Origin: Saccoglossus kowalevskii
Lineage: Eukaryota; Hemichordata; Enteropneusta; Harrimaniidae
Direction of reading: 5' to 3'
Assembly (NCBI RefSeq): GCF_000003605.2
Contig: NW_003156737.1
Span: 460,103 to 481,296 of the forward strand
Length of the DNA: 21,194 nucleotides
Shown here: piece after piece, positions 1 through 11,700 of the stretch
Layout: each line of letters starts with the position of its first letter
Position numbering within the stretch: the stretch's first letter is position 1
Program-made: the position numbers and the translations under genes
Notes under the pieces: model-generated
The model's input: only the letters and a program-made list of their open reading frames with translations
What the model was told of the DNA's origin: nothing
Database searches by the model: none

Positions 1-1265
1 TGGGACAAGTATGATCAATATTTGAACATTTGCCAATGCAGATAAACATGCCTGGACAAATTGTTATCATTCAGCAAATAAGAAGTCATGTATATTCCAT
101 GTATGATATATTGATATTAACACAAGCGATGACAGAGAGCGTAGTACCTGTATGAAAGCTTTTCATGCACGTATGCCAAGTATGGTGTTTTCATGTAGTG
201 AATGATTTCTACGTGTGCTGACTGTAGAAAAGGATGGCTTGCATTGTTCGTGCGACTGTATTAACTTGTGGCTTTCGGTATCCATAGTAATTTATATCTA
301 ACGCATGAAATTAGACAGAGGAGCCAAATGGAAATGGCGGCAAATAATAAAACACAAGTACTATATAAATAACTTCTTTATAGACTTGTCATGTGGATGA
401 TGGTTTATGTCCATTTTCCACCAACGAATTATGAGCCTCGCGTGATTTTATATGACGGTCCGAGAAGAAAATTCGGCGTTTCAAAATAAGGGATGTGACA
501 CCAGCGTGCGCTAGATGAACACATCATTGGGTATTCTAAATTAAACATTTATTTTGAAATATACACAACGCAACACCCGTTTGCAACATGCCATAATATG
601 AGGTTATTACGAGGATAGCTTAAAGTATGCATGAAGACAGTAAAGAGTATCGACCGACGCGCAGCGTCTCAGTGCATACTTTGAGGTATTCTCGTAATAA
701 CCTCATTATTATACATCTTTTCTTTCCAATGATATATCATGGGAATGCCGAAATCCAAAACAGTTTAGAACGGAATCAGCGAAGTGTTTTGTGTCGGGTC
801 GGTCAAACCCTGGTGGCAGCCATGTTTGTTTTTATTTCCATATTTGGACGAAAATACTCCGTAAAATACCGCAAAATTATGGCACGCTGTAACTTATGGC
901 GTTACGGTGACAAATGTATAATAATATTATTAATGTACATTTAATACAACTTTCCATCAAATTTTGAAATTTTTTTGAACATCGTCTATCATCGTTTTTT
1001 CAGCTTAGTAAAATATTATTTATTTTTCACTGTACCGTTACTATCAGTCTACTATTTTTTCTTTAATAACATTATAGTGAATACTTCATTTTCTGAGGCA
1101 AAACTATCGATATTTACAATTTATATGTCGACCATTTTTAAAAAGTCACGTTGTAGCCCGTACCGTACGGTTAAAGACGACTTGCTTGAATTGGTTCAAT
1201 TGGTGTAATCGAAACGTGCCTGAAAAGGTGCATCTCATATGGAAATCTGTGTTTTGTGCTTCCAG
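1..1265. other. Upstream or intronic sequence with no recognised exon
   Basis: This stretch ends in a pyrimidine-rich tract and AG at 1264-1265, the acceptor of the first visible CTLD exon. Because that exon begins at phase 1, an upstream coding exon must exist, but I see no convincing one here. Open frames at 627-944 and 975-1208 are AT-rich and lack domain signal. The stretch holds a dispersed repeat copy at 593-927, listed separately. Confidence 0.6.
593..927. repeat. Dispersed repeat, copy A, containing a long imperfect hairpin
   Basis: This segment matches 20484-20839 in the same orientation over several blocks. Shared blocks include ATGAGGTTATTACGAGGATA near its start, GGGAATGSCGAAATCCAAAAC in the middle (one mismatch between copies), GGTCAAACCC, and GGCGTTACGGTGACA near its end. 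In copy A the first 120 bases fold back on themselves: the arm at about 593-633 pairs with about 674-712, which reads CTCGTAATAACCTCATTATT. The family was not recognised. It could be a non-autonomous transposon. Outer borders are approximate because no clean target duplication was seen. Confidence 0.75.
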
Positions 1266-2748
1266 CCTCAGCGCAAAGATGTGCTGCCGGATGGAAAACA
1301 TTCCACCAAGGTTGTTATTATGTGAAGGAAGCAGATGCACCGAAGACATGGTACGAAGCAAGACAACTATGCGAAGACATTGGTGGACACTTAGCCAGCA
1401 TACATAGCGCAGAACTCAACGTACGTATCCAGCAGATCGGTTAATACAGTCCGGACTAGATTGGCCTTGAGAGTGAGAGATCCAAAAGACTTATTTCCTC
1501 CCCGTCTCCGTTTTGGAGCAGGCTAAAACCAGCCGCGATTTTTTTTTTTTTTTTGTATTTGGCGAGGGCTCAGTGGCTATTTGCAAATAGTGTCTATTGT
1601 CAAGATTAGTTGCGAATTCCTTAGTTATTTGCGTGAGTGATTGTGACTGAAATATATGGTCAATCAATGCTCAGAGCCAGATAGTCTGGGTCCATTGCAT
1701 ATGAACACAGGAATAACAATAATAAATTTGAAGGGGGAAGCAAGGAAACACATTCTCGAAACATGCCATGGCTATCACATAACTTGAATTTCTTTTACAA
1801 CTACGCAATGACACACAATAAAAATCTGTATTCGAAATAGAAATAAAACGCACGTCACAACTTGAAAATAGTTTTATAAAGAATATCCATACCTATATTT
1901 TTCTAGGAATTTCTAGCCGGGCTGCTCAACCGTAACGCCTGGATTGGTTTGCACGACATTGGTGTGGAGGATAAGTTTATGTGGGTAGATCAAACGCCAC
2001 TGGAAAGCGGTGACTATGAGTGAGCAATAGTTTACTTTTCTTTATTTCTTATAGCATTAATTTTCTTATAGCATTGTTACGAATGTACCCACAGACTGTC
2101 ACGTGAGAGTTACTGTTGACGTCTTCATTTCACATGACCGTGAAATATTCCCACCTGCGAAACGAAACGTTCGGTATTCGTAGTTCACTATGCAAGAGGA
2201 ATAAAATAGGCATCCATAGGCAATCTGAATTTCTATACTTGTTTCTGTACGCTTGTTGCTTTGTGATATCTCTGATTTGAGAACCTTAATTTGGCGACTT
2301 GATGGCCATAAACGTTTTCAAACATAAACCTATCAAAATAAGCGCTACTTTTCGGTTTTAGCAAGAAAATTCTGACCTGGATATGTGGATGTGTTTATCG
2401 TATGACGTAGATTACTTGGTATGTCAATGGTTAAATACAAACTATAGTCGACAATACAGATTCAGTATGTTCTGATCAGTAACATATGGAATTTAATATT
2501 TATAGAAATGCTTTCCCGATCACTGCCACGTGTTGAAAGCGTCCCCCTTATTTATTTGTCACAATACTGATATATAACTAGTCTCTTGGATTCTTACAGA
2601 AATTGGGATGATAATCAGCCCGATGATTGGCCGGAAATCGGAGGGGAAGACTGCGTTGAAATTAGAAAATCAAATGGCAAATGGAATGACAAATCCTGCA
2701 TTAATGAGACAACAATACTAGATTCCTACATTTGTGAATCTGTGATGA
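1266..2748 (+). CDS. CTLD1: galactose-type (QPD) C-type lectin domain, 3 exons
   Basis: The exons are 1266-1420, 1907-2019 and 2600-2748 (155, 113 and 149 bases). The domain begins with CAAGW and has the CYY, WYEAR..C and GGHLASI blocks, then [32 protein letters not shown] and a final YICE. QPD followed by Trp and by GGEDC is the arrangement known in galactose-binding CTLDs such as the asialoglycoprotein receptor. WND supplies the other calcium ligands. Galactose or GalNAc preference is inferred. The introns are phase 0 (after ELN) and phase 2 (in YENW), the same pattern as CTLD8-10. The exon could also begin at 1272, because a second AG lies at 1270-1271 in the same phase. Confidence 0.9.
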
Positions 2749-5700
2749 GTACGTATTGACCTTAGACGCAAATGGACGCCCAAGTCTCGTTGAGAGCGAG
2801 AGAACTACGAGACTTATTATTTTTTCCCTCAAATATTCTTCTACTCTCTCCTGGCATCATGCTTACTGTTCCCCTGGTCTATATAACCACGATATTTTGA
2901 AAATTGCCCGCAGTGACAAGGGGAAATGGAACATCATTTTATGGCAAAACAAGTCTTGTGAGTTTCTCGCCATCAACGAGATGTCGGCGGCCATTTGAGT
3001 CTACTTAAGATTTTTTGTAGATTCAACATGCAATATGGAGGAAAACATGTATCTTAAATATTGTTGATTGGTACTACATTTCGAGGAGCCGAGTGGATTA
3101 TAATTATTCGTAAATTAAAATTGTTGCTTTTTCATCACACTGTATTCGCTCGATGACAAACACTATCGAATATGTAGTTAGTATACGTACCAAAAATTAC
3201 AGTCTTATGCCAAAGTGAGTGTTCTCACTACTTTATATGTTTAATTTTAAGACGTACCAATTAAATGTGACGAGGACGATGATTGGATGTCCGTGAACGA
3301 TAAGTGTTATAAGTATTACAGCGCCGCCGCGTCGATGGCAAGAACGTGGGATGAAGCGAAATCGTACTGTGAGGGCGTCAGTGCGAAACTCGTAAAAGTA
3401 CATAATCAGATAATTCAGGACTACGTCACTGAGTTGTCGAAAATATCGGCATTATGGATCGGGCTATCTGATAAGGTGATGTGTATTTATGTACTGGTCC
3501 TCATAAATAGTAAAACTATGTTGACTACTTGATCGTACACCGATATTATCAAAGGAATTGGTGGAAAAAGTAATGGCACCACTATTATACAATACTATAT
3601 ACTAACATATGTAACAAAATCTACGGCTTCAACAAACTACTAAATCTAAAAAAACACTCGCAAATGATTGTATATTCCCCCCCCCACTTTATGTTGCATA
3701 CATATTTGAATTTTCACTTATGATGTTTCTCTAGGAAAATGGTGAAAGCTATACGTGGGTCGATGGTTCAATGTTGAATTATGAAAACTGGGCCGAAGGA
3801 GAACCAATAGGCGGGTAAGAGCGCTATATGGTAGAATACATAAAATATATCACATATTTTGCGTATTTGTTGTTTTGTCTTTCATCTCCTTCGAAAGTTT
3901 AATACAGGAAGAGGAGTCGGTGAATACACTGTGTTCCGATAAAAATTGCCATGGTAACATTTCTCTATGATGTCATTGTTACTCTATTATGTTTGTGTAT
4001 TTTATTTCAGAAATTCTGAAAATTGCGTCGAAGTGAAAACTTTCAACGACGGAAGATGGAGTACCACACAATGTACAATAACAAATGCATTTTTATGCGA
4101 AAAAAACGAAGGTATTTTTATTATTGTTTTTAAACATTCACCTATAAATAGCATGAAGTAAATGTCATAACTCTGGTCAAAGTTTATTATTAAAAAATAG
4201 AGAAAGTTCTTGCCAAATTTAGACTGTTTATTGTGACGTATGTTTGCTTGTAAATTGTTTTCTACAGTCATACGAGTATTGTTAATTACAGGGAAGTGCG
4301 CTCCGGGATGGTACATATTCAAAGGACAGTGTTACCAATTTAATACATATTTTCCATCCACGTGGCCAGACGCAGACCACACATGTGATGCACAAGGAGG
4401 GCACTTAATAAAAATTGACAAGTAAGTGCAATACATGGATATAACTTTAAAACGTGCACATGTGGTAATGTTCTTCACGCTCATGAGAGATGCAGTAGTG
4501 AGTATTGAGTATTCGTATAAAACGTAGTGCGTTACACTATGTTTGGCCACACCACATTGGCCATAAGCACAACACATATAATATAATAATGTGAGTTCTT
4601 ATTAGTATTCGTATTACGTATCTGAATGAAGAAACAAAACACCAATCAGCAGCAATCGCGGTATACCAAAGCGTAATTATTTTTATTTTATTTAAATAAA
4701 ATTCACAAAGATTCGTGGGTCACTGTACTGTGTTTCTCATTGTCTTCTTTTCGTTCAAAGTCAAGCCGAGCAGGATTATCTTGTCAGCCAGTTCGAACTT
4801 CTTCGCTCTGCGCATGTCCACAATATATGGATCGGTATTTCAGGTATGCACGAGTCTTATTCTTACTCAGGGTCAAAAATTACACGTACATCTACTCACG
4901 GACACGTCTGTAATTCGCTAAAACAAGGATATTACATTCGATAAATGTACAATAACCCAAGTTATTCCTTTACCCATATCAATGGGGGAAATATTCACTA
5001 AACAAATGAAAAATACAGTATCACTGAATGAAAACAATAAACACTCGCATATTGAGAGGGCGCAGCTCCATCTAATACATGTTTAGCTGAATCCCAGAAG
5101 AAAATTAGGAAGTTACCGATGTAATTTTTCAATTGTGTTCACAGATGAAGAACGCGATAATTACTTTATTTGGTCCGATGGAACGCCTGTTGTTTTTACA
5201 AAGTGGAACGATAATCAACCCGCGAACACAGAAGGACAAAGCGACTGTGGGACAATTTACACAGGTAAATTACACAGGCCGTTTTTGACATCGGGAGTAA
5301 AATAAAATAATAACAATGTCAGACATGTTATTATCAGTCTGATTTTGGATATAATTTACAAGGTAGTGTTATCTCTATTGATGTCTTCGTGAACACATTG
5401 GACTATGATTGTTTTTTGTAGCTAGTATGTATGCGTTGATAGTTTTCAATTTGCGTTCATGGTTATAAGTTGTCATTTGCGTTCGAATACAAATAATAAA
5501 CATTAAGATGAAGATTTAGCAGCATAACATTAATGTGTACCTAAGTACACCAGTAATGTATATATCTGTGTACTTTGTTACATGTTTTACGATTACAATG
5601 TTTGTTCTGTGTTTCCAACAGCTGGCTATTCGGGACCCACAACGTGGCGGGAAGATGGGCGATGCGGCTCGAATTACCCTAATGCTGACGGTGACCCTGC

Positions 5701-8700
5701 GGAATGTGATCCTAACAACGGACATCCGTGTTGTTCTCCGTATGGGTGGTGTGGACAGACCGATGCCCATTGTACATGTCCATCATGTATAGACTATACA
5801 GAATTCTATGGTAGATATTTAGAATTGCCTATTTGATGTGATAGAAATACATTTATAACATGCGCCACGATTACGATTTTAGTTAAGTGAGACACGTCAT
5901 GCAATCAGCAGCTCAATCTAGTGGGGATTATTTTCACTAGTATGTCATGCTTTAACTGTGTTGATATTGCCATAGTATATACAGCGTTTTTTTTTTTTTT
6001 TTTTTTACACACGTTGTATATATATTTTGAGTATATATATACTCCTTATATGTTTCATATAATTTCACTTTGATTTGCAATGTAACCGACTTCAAACACC
6101 TGTTCTAACTTGTTCGGATGAATATGAAAATGTTCGTGTTTCGACCTGGTATAGAGATACATGGAAGTCTAAATTGTCGGGTGATTTTATTTCATATTTG
6201 CAAAGTAATAATGCTCAGATTTTAAAAGGAGAATTTGAAGTGATGTTAGCTAATTTAAACATCAATGGGGAATATTTTTGACAATAATATTTTTGCTGCG
6301 ACGCATATGAATGAAGTCATTTTAATTTCTGAAGTAGCACACACAATAAATAACCTACTGTGAACAAATCGCCGAGCTCCAACATATAGTGTTATATACT
6401 TTGCTGTCTATTGCATTGTAAAAAGTTTGTGTACCATAGGCTTGGGCCTGTAATGAAAATAATAAACTTGTACACTTTACAATATACCCATATCGAATGT
6501 GATTTTTAATTCCTACAACGCTGGCACCTGAATATACTGTTGTCAGCACAGTCAGCTAGCGGGGCTTTATATGCGTGAAAAAAAGATCACTTTTAAAGTG
6601 GACATAGCATCGACACCTGACTGGTGTTGCCAGAAACTAAACAAATATATGTATGTTTTTCTTTATTTCAGAACTTGGTGATTGGGACACGTACAACTGT
6701 TACGTTCTTCAAGCATTTGTATGTGAAATACAAGTAGGTGAGTGTATCTGCTTGGCACTGGTATATGTATTGTATATTAACATTTTCCGAAATTATACCA
6801 GCGATTTTTTATGAAAAGGATAGCGATGTACTGACGTTGTCATACTGTGATAACTCTGCAAACTATTTACGTGTAGCATGTTGTTTTATATAGGACGAGA
6901 CCCAGTACCACTCGAGCCAGGTGTTGGAATTGGACACTGTGATCCGGGGTGGAATCTCCATGGCGATTATTGTTATCTGCTGGAGACGAATCAGCTCGCT
7001 TTCCATGACGCCGAGGACGCATGCGTCGAGTTGGATGCAATGCTGACAAGTATAGTGGATGGCCAGGAACAAAGTTTTCTCAGTGGTGAATTTGTGTTTT
7101 CTTAGTAACCAAATTAAACATAATAATTTTACGATTTTCGCAAACGGTTTGACTCTTGGTTTACGCGTAAAATGTATTCATTAATACCAACGATATAGTG
7201 CAGTTTTTCATTTCTCTGATTTTTATTTATTCATTCGTAGGTCGAATTGACAACTATCGCACAGCTATGTGGATTGGTTTACACGATAGAAATGGTGAAC
7301 TGGATTGGGAATGGTTAGATGGGGAACCGGTAATTATTAAGCTGTGTACCAAATATTTGTAAACACCACACTTTACTTGCAGTTACACTATAGTATATGA
7401 ACACTAACCAAGGATGAATGTTTGAGACGATAAGAGATTTTCGAAAACAAATAACACGTACAGAAAATGTGTAAAACAAAACTGCTCATACACAGTGCAT
7501 TAATGTTACTCACCAATGTTTGCATAGTGTTTTATGCAAGGTTAAAACAACGTTATTTGTCAAGTCAACTCACTGGAGCAGTATCGAAACTATTTAAAAA
7601 CAAACTAATCTAAATAATCTTTAATATAATTCTATATATTGTATTTGTCTTTTATAGTACAGTTTTACAAACTGGGACACCAATGAACCGAACGACGCTG
7701 GGACCGGGGAAGACTGTGTGCATATGGTGCACGATGAAACGAACGTTGGACAGTGGAACGATAGACCATGTGATCAAACACTGGGTTATGTCTGCAAGAA
7801 ACAAAAATGTGAGTTGCCTAATTTACGTAATGCCAATATTCTTATCTCTATGATCCCATTGTCTAATAATAATTTATTTACTTCTATTGCTAATGACATC
7901 TTTCTCCAACAAATAAATTTCTAAAAGAATTATTACATGGTTTGACAGGACAGTCCAAGTTAGTGGTCCGCGTACAGCAAATGTCCTATCACCACGTGGT
8001 ATTAAACGCGTAATTAAAAAATATATATATTAGAACATTCAGATGCTATCTTAACACAGTTTCCTTTGGAAATTGTTTCAAAAATGTATCATTCTAGACA
8101 GTTTCATTCCAATGTTTCGTGAGGAAAAAAGCGAAAACATGTGACATTCGTTCAAATCAATAATTATGTGAAACCTTTTGAAACAAAATTTATGATAATT
8201 TGTTCAACCGTTTTTTAAGTCAAATACCTTAACATTTTCAGATGGGATCTTTGATCCTTGATCGAAACACTCGTATCTACTCGTTAAATATGATCTGAAC
8301 CAAGCAAAGACCCTCTCTCTGAAATACTCAAATATTGGACTGGCTGTCTCATTTCCAATTACTATAAAACTTAATGGTGTTTATTAAAAAGTAATTTATA
8401 GCATGATGTATTATTTTACAGACGGTGGTGGCATAGTAACAGTAGCCCCGAGACCAACGCGTAAGTTGAAGTTTCAATTGTTTTGATCTTACTTATTAAA
8501 TAAAGTGTGGATCATAAACAGTAATATAGGCGACGCCATGATAATAAAACATCGACATCTAATAAGGGTTTATCGATACAGTACGATACGCAATGTTGTT
8601 GCTAAAATTCCATATTACATTTTAAACGCGTTTTCACTAGGTTGTTGCCACAATACAGATAAAATGACCGAAATTTCTTTCCAATGTTATCTTCATTACT

Positions 8701-11700
8701 TTGTAGCGATTTTTAATCCACGGTGTGGGAGTGGTTATGAATACAACCCTGACACGGCAACTTGCTACAAGTTCGTTCCTGATTGGGTGGAAGCGGTAAC
8801 CCAACATGACGCTGAAGATATTTGCAACAAAGGTGGTGGTCATTTAATAAGCATTGAAAATAGCGAAGAGCAGACGTTTATAGATGGTAGGTAAAAACTA
8901 AAGAATCGAATATGCGTGTAAACAACACGAGTATGAGTGAGTTAAATCTACATTTTTAAAACAGCATAGCAACTTCAAAATTAAACCACTAAATTATTTC
9001 ACAATATAATTTAGTGGCAAGCAACGGTAATGCTCAACAGTCGCTATTGACAACACATACATATTATTAAATAAATCATATCCAAAACCAAATATACAAG
9101 TGTATTTTACGTAAAATAAAAGCAAGTGACAGCAAAGCAGTGGTTAATTTGTGTGGGTGAAAAGTTGTTAGCTGAACTATATTGTTTGAGGCATTATGTA
9201 TCATGGTTTGTCTTGGTGAGATTGATGTACAGATACAGTATAACGCATTATACATAGTTTGTATCTTACTTGCCTTTAATTAGAAAGACATTGACTATTT
9301 TCGGAGGGTATGTGAGGAATTGAATTAACATTTTACAAATACAAGTTTAAAACAAACCTAACAAACTAGATCAATATTTGCAACTAATTGCCTTTTTTTA
9401 TTTTTTGTTTTGTTTTATAGAGTAAATCTGGCACAGCGCCCTAGCCAATGCATGTATGTAAAATCGTAATCCCATAGCCTTGTGTTTTATTACAGCTCGT
9501 CTTTACGGATTGAACGTACATGTTCTTTGGATTGGTGCCCACGATTTGGGTACTGAGGGTGGATGGGAATGGACTGACGGAAAGCCATTTTCATATCTTA
9601 ACTGGGGAGAAAGTATGCCATTTTTACGTTTTATATCATTATACTTGATCTAAGTCATATTAAACTCTATCACTCGGAAAATATTGTTGTATCGTGCGTC
9701 GTGATTACAATCATGTTTCGACTGTCATCCCTGCGTGTACCTTCAACTGTACCGTAAACAAATGACAACGAAACAATGAAGAACTATTCTTTTTTATGTT
9801 TTTATTTTTCTTCGCCAGACGAACCAAATAATGCAGGGGAAGGTGAAGACTGCACTGAGTTAATCGTAGGCATGAAAAACTGGAATGACATGTCTTGTGA
9901 TCAAGAGATCGGATATATATGCAAAAATAAAGGTAACAGAGAATAAAATACAATTTATTTGTGTTAAATAGATTGTATACTCAAGATCTAAATATCAACT
10001 CTTACATGTCCATTTGGATAATCAATATATTACAGGTCCATTGGTAGACTATTTCAACGTCTATCATAACGCTGCGTTAGATGGCTACGATACAAAGATT
10101 ATTGAGGGCCCAGTCTATCCACAGGATTGTGCAACTCTATGTCTGGAAGAATTGACCTTCACTTGTAATTCATTCGACTANNNNNNNNNNNNNNNNNNNN
10201 NNNNNNNNNNNNNNNNNNNNNNNNNNNNNNCGATAAAGTTAATCTACAGTGTGTTCTGAGTAATTCCAATCAACACTCAGGTGGTGGGTTACGGACTGAT
10301 TATCCAGACAATGTTTATGATTATTATGAAGTCGGTAAGTTATCGATGGTTTGCCGAATATGATTCAATGCACAGTAGAATCACTTTGCATGTAGACAAG
10401 CCAGCAGACTTTTTTTCGGCATTTTTTTTGTTACGAGTAGGCATCCATGCTATTTCAAGTCCTTATATAGAAAGTGTTCACGTCAGGGGCGATGCAAAAT
10501 TAAAAATCATTTTTGGGCCAAAAACCCCCATTTTTGGGTTAAAATTTTAAAATAGTCCAATCCATTTGAGATGCGAATCAATTTACTGGTCTTGACGAGT
10601 AGAGATCAAAAATATATAATTTGACCTATTTTTGACCTTGCGTAACGTCACAATGACCGAAAATGTGAAAAGGTCAACATACTTTGCTACTCGTAGTTTA
10701 CTGTTTTGTTTCCACGGAATATAAATTGATAATACAAGCTTCGATTTCATCACAGTGAATGAATATAAATCAATATTCATTTTCGCTTACTAGTGTTTTG
10801 GCATTATAATATCAATGAAATGTGATAAATAAATGAAGTCATTATTAATTTGAGAACTATTTTTGCAGTGGATCGTCCTAATCCTGTCGTCATAACACCG
10901 TTGCCAAGTGGTTCTCGCTGCAGATCTGGATGGTCTAGTTTTGGTAACAATTGCTACATGGTAATAACCACAGGTCAAAGTTGGAATGATGCAAAAGATA
11001 CCTGTAGACGAGAAGGTGGTGATCTTGTTTCCATAGCGGACAAAAACGAAAATGACTACGTTCTCACACTTAGTCGTGCATGTAAGTAAACTCTCGGAAT
11101 ATTATCAGTTAGAATGTTATCACGTGTCATTCCGGATGCATAGTTCGTGATGGACGCCGCAAGGTAAAACATATACAATCTGATTGCTACCAAGTTGACT
11201 TAAATTTGCATATAATTAGAACGTTATTTTTAGTGACCACATTTCGGCTACCGTAAATACCCTTAGAAAGGTGTAACATTGCAATCATCAAATACTTTAA
11301 CAACACAACTAGTGCCATTATCACCACTAGGAACGTCTTTATAATCGTTCCATTGGCCATAGAAATTGAGAAAATAATTATAGCAAAGTTAGTATTTTAC
11401 TAGTTACTTTAGTAGTAACTAATCGCTGTAATACTTACCAAAATCAATACACATACTTGTCTTAGGGACGACGTCAAAAGATCGATGTCGGATAAAAAAA
11501 CTTAATTCCTTTAGTTTTTTCCAAACCCCCTCACCCCCCATTAAAACTTAATATATAAATATTGGTCATGGCGTCAGACTACATTCACCATTAAATACAA
11601 ATTGATAATCGGACAGTAGTATTGCATAGCAGTTGGTTGTCGGGTGGGTGTAAAAAGACTTTACAAATGCACCTCATTTGACGCAGATATTTACACTCGA

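Noticed and set aside
627-944. 105-codon open frame upstream of the gene
   Set aside because: It lies within a dispersed repeat that recurs at 20484-20839 without preserving the frame, and it has no domain signal.
2895-2998. Open frame with GKWN followed by NKSC, recalling the GKWNDKSC block of CTLD1, as a possible decayed CTLD exon
   Set aside because: The remaining CTLD landmarks (EPN/QPD region, EDC, closing cysteine) are missing and no splice site in the right phase flanks it. The similarity is short enough to be chance.
5516-5770. Minus-strand and other-frame open frames overlapping the hevein-like exon
   Set aside because: They are shadows of the real exon, whose cysteine pattern and splice sites are clear only in the plus-strand frame used.
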